Source: Gracilimonas mengyeensis
Lineage (GTDB): Bacteria > Bacteroidota > Rhodothermia > Balneolales > Balneolaceae
Reading direction: 5' to 3'
Assembly: GCF_900182705.1 (NCBI RefSeq)
Contig: NZ_FXTP01000017.1
Location: 1 to 64,000 of the forward strand
Length of the DNA stretch: 64,000 nucleotides
Shown: positions 10,222-18,691 of the stretch, in pieces
Numbering within the stretch: position 1 is the stretch's first letter
How the letters are laid out: each line of letters opens with the position of its first letter
Program-made: the position numbers and the translations under genes
The notes under the pieces: generated by a model
What the model was told of the DNA's origin: nothing
Seen by the model: only the letters and a program-made list of their open reading frames with translations
The model's database searches: none

Positions 10222-10833
10222 GTGAAGAAAAATATTGCGGGCCAAATACCTGATAAATCCAATACCCATAATTCCGGCCGTGTGAACCCAGCTGATGAGC
10301 AAACACTTGATGACCTAATTAACGGCTGCCGGGAGCAGGATATCCACAGCCAGGAGAGATTGTATAAACAATTTTACGGATATGCCATGAGCGTAGCTTT
10401 AACCTATGGACAATCAAAAGCGGATGCTGTTGAAGTAGTGAACGACAGTTTTATGAAGGTATTTAAAAACATTCACACCTTTAAAACGTCCGAACCTTTC
10501 AAACCCTGGTTTCGCAAAATTGTAGTGCATACCGCCATAGACCGGGCCCGCGCTAATAAAAAGTTTCAAAAAGAAGTACAGGTAGAAGACTTTCTGCCCC
10601 AGGCCCCGGTTGACATCGAAGCTGAATTAAATGCCCGGCAAATTTACAAGTTATTGGATGAACTGCCGGATTTACTCCGTTTCGTTTTTAACATGTATGA
10701 GATTGAAGGATACAGCCATCGTGAAATCTCTGACCAACTGGATATCGCAGAAAGTTCTTCCCGAACCTACCTGACCAGAGCCAAAGCCCAACTGAGGAAA
10801 TTGTACCAATCTACATTTATGGATGAGCAATGA
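10222..10833 (+). CDS. ECF-type RNA polymerase sigma factor
   Basis: A 203-residue sigma-70 family factor of the extracytoplasmic-function type. Region 2 runs about 30-110 ('DLINGCREQDIHSQERLY', then 'PWFRKIVVHTAIDRARA'), and region 4 about 135-198 with 'MYEIEGYSHREISDQL' and 'ESSSRTYLTRAKAQLRKL'. The start is GTG at 10222; the next in-frame Met would remove region 2. The stop codon overlaps the ATG of the next gene (ATGA), so it is co-translated with a membrane protein that probably controls it. Confidence 0.92.
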   Translation: MKKNIAGQIPDKSNTHNSGRVNPADEQTLDDLINGCREQDIHSQERLYKQFYGYAMSVALTYGQSKADAVEVVNDSFMKVFKNIHTFKTSEPFKPWFRKIVVHTAIDRARANKKFQKEVQVEDFLPQAPVDIEAELNARQIYKLLDELPDLLRFVFNMYEIEGYSHREISDQLDIAESSSRTYLTRAKAQLRKLYQSTFMDEQ

Positions 10834-12125
10834 AGGATAAAGATCAACATAAAGAATTGACGGATCACATCCGGGAAACCTTGCTTGAGCATGAAGAGCC
10901 CTATGTGCTTGGTTCATGGGAAAGGTTTCAGAAGCATGCGCAGCACAAAGATGCAGCAAGCCGACGAAAAATGATATATGCAGCTGCCGCTTCACTTTTG
11001 CTTTTGGTGAGCGCAGCCGTGGCCTGGAGCACCTGGCCAACCGTTCCCGAACAGCAATTAGCATCTAATGAAACAATTACATCACCCCAAGTACAGCCTC
11101 CTGCAGATTCTCAGCAGGAAAATGTACCTGTACCGACACAAGAGGAAAATAACATTGCAGCAGGAGAAGAAGTCATACCTTCATCCAGTTTATCTCCTAC
11201 ACAAAACAGCCGGGAAACATTGGCCACTACCTCTGCGCCCCCTTCTAACGATACCCAGCCTGGTCCGGATCGCATGATGCCTTTGATCTATGACATCCAG
11301 ATAGAAACCGTAAGTGAGGGGCTGGCATCCTTGCCTGCTGCCTCAGCTCAACAGAGACAGTCTGGCCCATCAAAAGATCTTTCTGAGAGATCATCAATGA
11401 CGATGGATTCACTGATGTTTACTGCAAATCCAACTTCCCTGCCGGTGATCACGGAGCTTTCACCCTCCAAAAAACTGACTTTTAGTGCCGGATATGCCTC
11501 TGTTGTAAACGTACACGATACTCAGGCCGACTTAGGAATGGGCGGAGGATTCTACACCGACTGGAATTTTTCAAAGCGGATTTCAATCTCGTCTGGTCTT
11601 TTCATTGCTCAGAATCAGCTTAAATATGAGCAAATACCAAACGGAGCCAAAATTTCCGTTAGTAGTGCTGAATCAGGATTTAGCGTAGCCTCTCCAAGCA
11701 GTCCATATTTAGCATATATGCAATTGGATCTGATAAACCTGGAAATTCCTCTAAACCTTAAACTGCAAGTATCAGAGCATTTTACAGTTTCTGCCGGTAT
11801 CTCTTCTCTTACCTACCTTAAAGAGAATTACAATTACGTGTATGAATTCCAAAAAAATGTACAGGTTAATGACCGAAATATAGCCAATGACGTGGAGCCG
11901 GTCACCCAAACGATAACCTTGCAGACTTCACAAACCCAATCAGAGTCTACATTAAAAAGAATGGACTGGGCCGCTTTTTATACTTTTTCTCTGGGATATG
12001 AGCGACCATTTGTGGGCGATACTTATGCCACGCTGGAACCTTTTGTTAAAATACCCGCCGGGCAGATTACTTCCCTGGGAGTCCGTTACACCACCGGAGG
12101 ACTTCAGCTTAAAATTTCTTTCTGA
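10830..12125 (+). CDS. membrane protein coupled to the ECF sigma factor: anti-sigma-like N-terminus, beta-barrel-like C-terminus
   Basis: A 431-residue protein. A charged cytoplasmic N-terminus (1-47, with 'VLGSWERFQKHAQHKDAASR') precedes one transmembrane helix (about 49-66), then a long Pro/Gln/Ser-rich low-complexity linker (about 70-205). The rest (about 208-431) alternates strands and ends in 'TTGGLQLKISF', an aromatic C-terminus like outer-membrane beta-barrels. The arrangement suggests an inner-membrane anti-sigma factor whose periplasmic part reaches towards, or resembles part of, an outer-membrane barrel. ATGA overlap with the sigma gene supports a sigma/anti-sigma pair. No ASD zinc motif (HxxxCxxC) is seen, so the anti-sigma role is inference from context. 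Confidence 0.7.
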   Translation: MKDKDQHKELTDHIRETLLEHEEPYVLGSWERFQKHAQHKDAASRRKMIYAAAASLLLLVSAAVAWSTWPTVPEQQLASNETITSPQVQPPADSQQENVPVPTQEENNIAAGEEVIPSSSLSPTQNSRETLATTSAPPSNDTQPGPDRMMPLIYDIQIETVSEGLASLPAASAQQRQSGPSKDLSERSSMTMDSLMFTANPTSLPVITELSPSKKLTFSAGYASVVNVHDTQADLGMGGGFYTDWNFSKRISISSGLFIAQNQLKYEQIPNGAKISVSSAESGFSVASPSSPYLAYMQLDLINLEIPLNLKLQVSEHFTVSAGISSLTYLKENYNYVYEFQKNVQVNDRNIANDVEPVTQTITLQTSQTQSESTLKRMDWAAFYTFSLGYERPFVGDTYATLEPFVKIPAGQITSLGVRYTTGGLQLKISF

Positions 12126-12233
12126 TAAGCTGTAGCACTCTTCGGTTCATTCTCGTATCCGGTTATGAAGGACATTAGCTATCTGCCAAGAAAAATCTTC
12201 GGTAGTAATTAAACATAAACCTAATCCATATTA

Positions 12234-13202
12234 ATGCACAAACCGGTCTCTGGTATTCTCCCTATTTTCATGATCTGCGGAATAGCCATTCTATTTCAAT
12301 CCTGCCTTACCACCATCGAAAGTGATCTTGAAAAACAAGTTAACAAAGCCGACAAGGCCATCGAACAGTATCTCACTGAAAATAATATTGAGGCAGAGAA
12401 ACAGCCCAGCGGTGTATATATCGAAATGATTTCGGAAAACGATGAAGGGCTACCGGTTTTGGATGATCAAGTAGTGGGCATTACGTACACTATGCGGCTG
12501 TTACGGGATAATAAACTGATAGAAAGCCATACAGATACAACGAATCCGTTACGATTTAGTAACAGTTACAGCTACAATACTACCAGTCTCCATCCGGCAG
12601 GTCTAAATTACGAGATAGGCCAAATGCGGCTTGGGGAAACCTTTCGTTTCTACATCCCATCCTATCAGGCCTATAACAATTATGACCACGGAGATCTGTT
12701 CCCTGCTCAAGCCAATTTTATTATTGAAGTTTCGGTTGTAGAGCTGAAAACCGAGGAAGAAATCTTTGAAGAAGAACTAATGGTTATTCATGATTACATA
12801 GGAGATAGTTTTTCGGAAGCGGAGAGTTTTCCAGATGGTTTATACTATCAGGTTCAGCAAGCCGGGGATGGGGAAATGCCAACCCAAAATGACCTCGTTG
12901 ATTTCCATTACAAACTATCCTACTTAAACGGAGAGGTCATCGATACCACCGCCCAGAAAAGTCCGGTTCAAATCAGACTAACTGATGACTTTCCAGTTGC
13001 AGGACTTCGAACCGGCCTGTTGATGATGAAAGAAGGCGAAAAAGCAAAACTGGTTCTTCCCTCTGGTCTCGCCTTTGGCAAAAGCGTGCAGGTACTGCCC
13101 CAAAAGCTACGCAATGACTGGGCTGAAAACGGTCAAATTGATCCTCTTACCAAACCTTATTCCCCTGTTGTATTTGATGTAGAGCTCATCAATATAAATT
13201 GA
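12234..13202 (+). CDS. FKBP-type peptidyl-prolyl isomerase lipoprotein, two domains
   Basis: A 322-residue lipoprotein: hydrophobic segment with lipobox 'LFQSC' (Cys24). Two FKBP-like domains follow, about 65-165 ('LDDQVVGITYTMRLLRDNKL', 'GLNYEIGQMRLGETFRFYIP') and about 215-320 ('NDLVDFHYKLSYLNGEVID', 'MMKEGEKAKLVLPSGLAFG'). FKBPs speed up prolyl isomerisation and assist folding of envelope proteins. The first domain has lost several of the aromatic pocket residues, so it may be structural. Located in the periplasm, anchored to a membrane. The ATG at 12234 is 108 bases past the previous gene. Confidence 0.88.
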   Translation: MHKPVSGILPIFMICGIAILFQSCLTTIESDLEKQVNKADKAIEQYLTENNIEAEKQPSGVYIEMISENDEGLPVLDDQVVGITYTMRLLRDNKLIESHTDTTNPLRFSNSYSYNTTSLHPAGLNYEIGQMRLGETFRFYIPSYQAYNNYDHGDLFPAQANFIIEVSVVELKTEEEIFEEELMVIHDYIGDSFSEAESFPDGLYYQVQQAGDGEMPTQNDLVDFHYKLSYLNGEVIDTTAQKSPVQIRLTDDFPVAGLRTGLLMMKEGEKAKLVLPSGLAFGKSVQVLPQKLRNDWAENGQIDPLTKPYSPVVFDVELININ

Positions 13203-13413
13203 TTAACAAATATTGTAGAACCACTTTAATTATCCATTTCAAGAGAATCAATCTGCAATGCTCCATGAAGGTCAATTGAAAACTATTTTGGATTGTTTTT
13301 TTAAGGATAGAATCATGGGATACCATCCCTCCTGTACCCTCTGGTTTGAATAATTATGCTACCCATAATCTTTACCAAATGATATCTTTAGCCAAATATA
13401 GCAGGAGGAGCGC

Positions 13414-14538
13414 ATGTCTGCCTTTAGCATATTAATATTGGGAGGATATGGAAACGTATCCCGGTATCTATGCGATTTTATTTTGCAACACACCGATGTA
13501 TCTATCATCATTTCAGGCAGAAATCCCTGCAAAGCCGAGGCTTTCAAGAAAGAACTCTCCAATAAACATTCTGCATCCAGGATTGATACCCGCGAGGTTG
13601 ATGCTTCTCAAACGAATTCTCTTGTTGAAGCCTTTAAAGGAGCCGATTTCATAATCAATTCGGCCAGCACCCTGGAACATACCTCCAACATCATTGAAGC
13701 ACTGCTGATCACCAAAAAGAATTACTACGATCTCCTGACCTCTTCTCCTCAAAAACTGAAGCAGCTCAAAGATGCTGAAAAAACATTTATAAAAAATGAT
13801 CAGTGCATTATTACCGACGGTGGCTTTCATCCGGGCATCCCGCTGGCCATGGTAAAATATGCTTCTAAAGAGTTCGATGTACTGCATCAAGCCAACGTGG
13901 GCAGTTTGTTAAACATAGACTGGAAGTTTGAAAAGTCTTCTCAAGATACTATTGATGAATTTATCCGGGAAATGAAGGATTATGACCCCACAGCTTATGC
14001 CGATGGCCGCTGGCAAAAATTAGGCTATCGTTCAGCCAAACACTTTGATTTTGGAGAACCCTTTGGGAGAAAAACTTGTGTCCCTATGAAATTGGAAGAA
14101 ATGACTTATGCCCCGTTTCTCTATCCTTCCCTTCAGGAAACCGGCTTTTATATTGCAGGATTTAATTGGTTTACCGATTTCGTTGTAATGCCATTATTGT
14201 TTTTAGGCATTAACATGTTTCCCCAAAAAAGGCTCAACCGACTGACTTCGCTATTTAGGTGGAGCCTGAAGAAATTCAATCGCCAGCCCTACAAAATTAT
14301 ACTCCAGCTTGAGGCTAAGGGGGTAAAAGAAAGCCATCCCAAAAATTATCGTTTGATGATTTCCCACAATGATGGCTATGCCCTCACGGCCATCTCTGCT
14401 ACGGCCTACCTTTTTCAATACCTGGATGGTACTATCGGGGAGGCCGGTTTACATTTTCAGGCCAATATGGTAAATCCCGATCGGTTTATTGAAGATCTAA
14501 ACAGCTTAGGCTGTACTATAGATGAGAAGCAGCTTTAG
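13414..14538 (+). CDS. saccharopine dehydrogenase family oxidoreductase
   Basis: A 374-residue protein with an N-terminal Rossmann fold, 'ILILGGYGNVSRYLCDFIL' (6-24), followed by 'RIDTREVDASQTNSLVEAF' (about 56-74), the start of the saccharopine dehydrogenase NADP-binding domain. A catalytic-domain-like C-terminal part runs about 130-374. Members act on varied carbonyl or amine substrates, or are trans-acting enoyl reductases; the substrate cannot be told from sequence. The start is supported by AGGAGGAG 7 bases upstream. It converges with the UbiB gene with only three bases between stop codons. Confidence 0.85.
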   Translation: MSAFSILILGGYGNVSRYLCDFILQHTDVSIIISGRNPCKAEAFKKELSNKHSASRIDTREVDASQTNSLVEAFKGADFIINSASTLEHTSNIIEALLITKKNYYDLLTSSPQKLKQLKDAEKTFIKNDQCIITDGGFHPGIPLAMVKYASKEFDVLHQANVGSLLNIDWKFEKSSQDTIDEFIREMKDYDPTAYADGRWQKLGYRSAKHFDFGEPFGRKTCVPMKLEEMTYAPFLYPSLQETGFYIAGFNWFTDFVVMPLLFLGINMFPQKRLNRLTSLFRWSLKKFNRQPYKIILQLEAKGVKESHPKNYRLMISHNDGYALTAISATAYLFQYLDGTIGEAGLHFQANMVNPDRFIEDLNSLGCTIDEKQL

Positions 14539-14541
14539 CTA

Positions 14542-16200
14542 TTACCTAAAGTCTTCATCTTTGAAGATGATATAATAGGTTAGCAAAACACCACCTGTTG
14601 CGGCCAATAAAAAGAAAATCATCGCCAACCCCGGATAGCCAAAGACGGTGAAATCAGTAGGTACGTTCATCAGCATGGCTGCACCAATGATAGTGGCCGC
14701 AATGATGAGCCCTAGCGTGATGCGATTGGCCACTTTCTGAAAACCATCGGTAAGCCGTTTTTCATCTATGGCATCCACTTTTATTTCAAGTTCATTTTCC
14801 GCCAATTTTTTGGTGATTTTATTGAGCCGCTCCGGTAAATGTTCTGCCAGTTTTTTAGCCTCCACCAACACGGACAGAAAATTCTCCGGTTTGATTTCCT
14901 CCTTCATCTTCTTTTCCATCAGCTTCCAGATGTGCTTCCGGATAGCTCCCCGCATATCAAATTCGGGATCCAGCTTGCTGATGATTTGGTCCAGGTTCAA
15001 CAAAACCTTACCCAAAATATTAACCTCTGTTGGCAACTTTATACCATTTTGAGCCGCCGACTGGTTCATCTGGATAAGCATTCGACCGGTTTTCATTTCG
15101 CTGGCTGTAGCATTTTGGCTTTCCATCACCAGGTAATTCACGGTTTTGCGGAATCTATCTTCATCATAATCGTCCCGCAAAGTGGACATATCCAGCAAAA
15201 TATCCCCTACTTTCTCCCCGCTGTCTTCGCTTAAAGCCGCCATAAACTGTAACAAGTGCTCCCTGTTTTTAGCCGAAATATGAGCCACCATTCCCAGATC
15301 AAGCAAGGCTAATTTGTTTTCTTTAGTTAAATGAATGTTACCGGGGTGCGGATCGGCATGCAAAAAACCATCTACCATCACCTGCTTCAGATACGCCTCT
15401 ACAAACTCGTCAGCCAGCTCTTCTGAATGCATCTCAATCTGCTTCAGGGGGGACAAGCTCACTACTTTTTTCCCGTCCATAAATTCCATGGTCAGGATTT
15501 TAGAAGTAGAGTAATCATCCACGGGTAAAGGCACCGTCAGGTGTTTGAAGTCTTTCAGGTTTTCATGGATGCGTATCAGGTTCTGAGCTTCTTTGGAGTA
15601 GTTTAATTCATTTGTAAGAATCTGTTGCAACTCACTCACAAGTTCATCCAGGGCAAATTTTCGGGCAGTTTCGGTGTGTTCTACTGCCCAGTCCACAATC
15701 TCTTGCAATACTTCAAGGTCCGTAAAAAACTGTTCCCTGATACCTGGCCGTTGAACCTTCACCACTACTTCCTTCCCGGAACGGATGGTTGCCTTATGGA
15801 CCTGTCCAATAGAGGCGCTAGCCAGTGGTTCCTCATCAAAATGGGCAAAAGCTTTAGAGATTTCTGTTCCCAGTTCTTCTTCAACAATCTCCTGAACGGT
15901 ATCAAAGTCTATGGGCTCAGCGTCATCCTGAAGATCCGATAACGCATCCAGGTAAGGATCAGGGAGTAAATCGGGACGGGTAGAAAGCAATTGCCCCAGT
16001 TTGATATAGGTTGGCCCCATCTCTTCCAAATCATCAGCCAGCTCTTCAGGAGACTGATCATAATCCCGAACCTGTTGGGCATCTATATCCGCTCCCATAG
16101 CGTTAGAGGCGGTTTCACTGAGCAGGTCGCTATTCCAATAGGTTAATACAAAACTAAGCAGCTTACGGTATTGGTTAATTTTATCGGATGATAGAGCCAT
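14542..16200 (-). CDS. ABC1/AarF/UbiB family atypical kinase
   Basis: A 552-residue protein of the ABC1 (UbiB/COQ8) atypical kinase family, linked to quinone biosynthesis and lipid homeostasis. Landmarks: KxGQ motif in 'YIKLGQLLSTRPDLLP' (65-80), Ala-rich nucleotide loop 'ASASIGQVHKA' (about 127-137), the lysine of 'VVVKVQRPG' (about 148), and the metal-binding 'HADPHPGNIH' (about 281-290). Two C-terminal transmembrane helices (about 493-545) anchor it in the inner membrane. It lies 52 bases after a phospholipase D gene on the same strand, so both may act on membrane lipids in one transcript. Confidence 0.95.
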   Translation of the reverse strand: MALSSDKINQYRKLLSFVLTYWNSDLLSETASNAMGADIDAQQVRDYDQSPEELADDLEEMGPTYIKLGQLLSTRPDLLPDPYLDALSDLQDDAEPIDFDTVQEIVEEELGTEISKAFAHFDEEPLASASIGQVHKATIRSGKEVVVKVQRPGIREQFFTDLEVLQEIVDWAVEHTETARKFALDELVSELQQILTNELNYSKEAQNLIRIHENLKDFKHLTVPLPVDDYSTSKILTMEFMDGKKVVSLSPLKQIEMHSEELADEFVEAYLKQVMVDGFLHADPHPGNIHLTKENKLALLDLGMVAHISAKNREHLLQFMAALSEDSGEKVGDILLDMSTLRDDYDEDRFRKTVNYLVMESQNATASEMKTGRMLIQMNQSAAQNGIKLPTEVNILGKVLLNLDQIISKLDPEFDMRGAIRKHIWKLMEKKMKEEIKPENFLSVLVEAKKLAEHLPERLNKITKKLAENELEIKVDAIDEKRLTDGFQKVANRITLGLIIAATIIGAAMLMNVPTDFTVFGYPGLAMIFFLLAATGGVLLTYYIIFKDEDFR

Positions 16201-16252
16201 AAAGGCGTCCTGATTTAGGATTAGAATTAATACTAATTAAGAGAATTGAATC

Positions 16253-17410
16253 TTAAATCTGCCGGCTAAAGATGCGCGTTACTTTCTCAGTTGCCTTTTT
16301 TAATACACCGCGCTTTTTCCAGTTGGTTTCGTCAATTTTCTCGCACTCTGCGAGATCATCTTCAAAGTGCTTATTTAGTTTCTTAGTCACCTCTTCATCA
16401 AGAATCACCACATTTACTTCGTCATCTTTCAGCATTGACCGGTGATTGAAATTGGCTGAACCTACACAGCTCAGACGATCATCCACGGTAATGACTTTTG
16501 AATGAAGCATGGTTTTTTGATAATACCAGAGCTTAACGTCCGATTCTAATAAGTCCTCAAAACTTTCGTCACCGGCTATTCGAGCAATTTGTTTATCAAT
16601 TTTTTCACCCGGTACCATAATTTGCACATCTACCCCCCTTGCAGCGGCCTGCTTTAATAACCCAATCATAACTTCGTTGGGATTAAAATAGGCCGTAGTG
16701 ATGCGGATATTCTCTTTAGCCATCTTAATAAGAGCCTGGTATAACATCACAATATCACTCCACCGAACCGAAGCGGAAGTCCTTATTACCTGTACCGCTG
16801 TTTCCTTTCCCGGAGCGGGCGTTCCCTTAATGGTGTGATCAAACTCCAGATGATCGGCTCCCTCCACCCAATTTTCCATAAAAGCCGCTTGCAGCCCAAA
16901 TACAGCCGGCCCTTCAATTCTAAAATGGGTATCTCTCCACTCTTCTTCGTTACGGGCATCGCCCTCCCACTCGGATGCTATTCCAACGCCCCCGGTAAAG
17001 GCTACTTCTCCATCACATATCAGCACCTTTCGGTGGGTTCTGTTATCCACTTTCCAGATTTTCCATTGTGGCATTGGACGAAACCACTGAAGCTGCACCC
17101 CGCTGTTTTCCATCATTTTATACAATTCGGAAGGCATTTTGGCCGCCCCAAAGCTATCTAAAATAACAAATACCTCTACGCCTTCTTCGGCTTTACGGGC
17201 AAGGGCTCGGGCAAATTCCCGTGCAATATTTCCCTTCCAGTACACAAAAGTTAAAAACTCTATCCGCTCTTCAGCATTACGAATAGCCTCAAGCATGGAT
17301 GGGAATATTTGATCCCCGTTTTTTAGAACCTCAATTTTATTTCCGAAACTAAATGGAATACCAAGGCTTTGCTCCAGTAGTCCCTGGTAATATGATGTTG
17401 AATCTGACAT
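16253..17410 (-). CDS. phospholipase D / cardiolipin synthase family protein
   Basis: A 385-residue protein with two HKD catalytic motifs: 'HRKVLICD' (H126, K128, D133) and 'HSKVITVD' (about 302-309) followed by 'VGSANFNHRS'. Two such motifs in one chain form the active site of cardiolipin synthases (ClsA/B type), which join phosphatidylglycerol or related lipids. It lacks the two N-terminal transmembrane helices of ClsA, so it is closer to the ClsB class. Probably peripheral at the inner membrane. Upstream lies the DUF1328 gene and its terminator, so transcription of this gene and the UbiB gene starts in the short gap after 17452 or by read-through. Confidence 0.93.
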   Translation of the reverse strand: MSDSTSYYQGLLEQSLGIPFSFGNKIEVLKNGDQIFPSMLEAIRNAEERIEFLTFVYWKGNIAREFARALARKAEEGVEVFVILDSFGAAKMPSELYKMMENSGVQLQWFRPMPQWKIWKVDNRTHRKVLICDGEVAFTGGVGIASEWEGDARNEEEWRDTHFRIEGPAVFGLQAAFMENWVEGADHLEFDHTIKGTPAPGKETAVQVIRTSASVRWSDIVMLYQALIKMAKENIRITTAYFNPNEVMIGLLKQAAARGVDVQIMVPGEKIDKQIARIAGDESFEDLLESDVKLWYYQKTMLHSKVITVDDRLSCVGSANFNHRSMLKDDEVNVVILDEEVTKKLNKHFEDDLAECEKIDETNWKKRGVLKKATEKVTRIFSRQI

Positions 17411-17421
17411 GTTCTAATATA

Positions 17422-17452
17422 TAAAAAGCCGGTTAAGATACACCGGCTTTTT
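17422..17452 (-). terminator. Rho-independent terminator after the DUF1328 gene
   Basis: On the minus strand AAAAGCCGG and CCGGCTTTT form a stem around TGTATCTTAA and run into a T-rich tail. It lies 27 bases after the stop of the small membrane protein gene and just before the phospholipase D start. Confidence 0.8.
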
Positions 17453-17478
17453 TCATTTCTAATTTAGTAGTGATATCG

Positions 17479-17643
17479 TCATACCTTCGGTTTTCGTCCG
17501 AAAATTAGGGATACAACAAACAACACCAGAAATACATAAAACAAAATTTCTGCTATACCTGCAGCGGCTCCTGCAATACCTCCAAAGCCAAAAATAGCAG
17601 CAATAATTGCTATGATTAAAAATGTAATGGTCCAGCGTAACAT
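17479..17643 (-). CDS. DUF1328 small membrane protein
   Basis: A 54-residue protein read directly from the sequence. It begins '[20 protein letters not shown]', continues with a Gly/Ala stretch '[20 protein letters not shown]' and ends '[13 protein letters not shown]', the exact layout of DUF1328 (YtjA-like) proteins with two transmembrane helices and a basic C-terminus. Function is unknown; family members often sit with stress and envelope genes. AAGAGAG lies 6 bases before the ATG on the minus strand, and its own terminator follows at 17422-17452. Confidence 0.92.
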   Translation of the reverse strand: MLRWTITFLIIAIIAAIFGFGGIAGAAAGIAEILFYVFLVLFVVSLIFGRKPKV

Positions 17644-17819
17644 ATTAACTCTCTTTTTTTGTTGATGGTTATATATTCCTATTTATTAAAGCCAATTATG
17701 TTCCCGCTAACATAGATTTTTCCTTTTCAGCACTTTTATTATCTCGAATAGAAATAGAGTAAGGCATGTAAAAAAGCCGGAAAAAATTATCGTAACAAAT
17801 TTAAGTAGCAGATTCTTCT

Positions 17820-18092
17820 TTATAAAAGTCCAAATACAACAATCCCAAAAGTACCCAAAGCTGCTATTAAAGCGAGTAACGCCAATAAGCCGTCATGCGT
17901 GATAAGAGAAAGCCCAAAGAAAGTAAATGCAAGTCCGGCTACATTTGCACTAAAGGGTATCACTTCCATAAATGGTAAGCATAATGCTATAAGTGAACAG
18001 ATTACAGCTATAACCATCTGCCCTGTCTTCTGTACAAGTGGAGTTAACCGTACTTTTAACCAGCGGTCAATGTATGATGCCGGTTTATACAT
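17820..18092 (-). pseudogene. ExoD-family protein, C-terminal fragment after frameshift
   Basis: Ninety codons giving 'MYKPASYIDRWLKVRLTPLV' and three hydrophobic helices, the second half of the ExoD (exopolysaccharide synthesis) family. Homologues continue straight from the text of the fragment at 18056-18412 ('ILERSLETSKVEKGVDW'), so this is not a separate gene. The Met at 18092 is an internal residue. A 5-bp tandem duplication CCAGT-CCAGT at 18093-18102 (plus strand) causes the break; removing one unit joins the frames as VDW-MYKPASYIDRW. Confidence 0.8.
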
Positions 18093-18412
18093 CCAGTCCA
18101 GTCCACTCCCTTCTCTACTTTACTTGTTTCTAAAGAACGTTCGAGTATCCATTTCGGGAACCAAAAGTGCTCTTGCTGCAAAAATATTTGTACAGTTGTT
18201 AATAGTACAAGAATGCCCATCATAGTTGGGACCCCCGGGATATCTCCTACAACCGGTGCCAAGGTTATGATACCGGCAAATAACAATAGTGGCGCAAATG
18301 AACGGCGCCCCAACTCATCTAAAATGTTATCAATGGTTACTTCATCTAGTCCTTTACAAGCCTCTTTAATTTGATCTAATAATTCTTCTGTAGTTGTAAT
18401 TTTATTGCCCAT
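18056..18412 (-). pseudogene. ExoD-family protein, N-terminal fragment before frameshift
   Basis: Codons 1-105 carry the ExoD-family N-terminus: 'TIDNILDELGRRSFAPLLLF' (about 26-45), the proline-rich 'LAPVVGDIPGVPTMMGILVL' and 'FWFPKWILERSL'. After Asp-Trp the frame slips into 13 unrelated residues (TGCINRHHTLTAG) and stops. ExoD proteins are inner-membrane proteins of about 200 residues implicated in exopolysaccharide production and stress; a joined frame here would be about 193. Either an assembly error or a recent inactivation; the short exact duplication favours a slippage mutation. Confidence 0.82.
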
Positions 18413-18691
18413 AGCAGATTATTCATTATAAAAAAAGCACCTCAAATATTTTGTACTCCTGTTCTTAAAGCATCCCAGCAAACCTTACTGGATAAGTCTC
18501 CCCGTGTCGAGTCAGCTTCTCTATCCTCGCCACCTTCCTATTCTTCATAATTAATATTATATGGCAGGGCTTTTCTTAGTTTTTATATTCCTACGATTTG
18601 CAACAAGAAAATAGAGTCAGTGTTCCCTTTTTTTAAAAAGAAACTATAATCTTGAAATGCTCATAGCGACAATTATCTCCAATTCCTGTAT

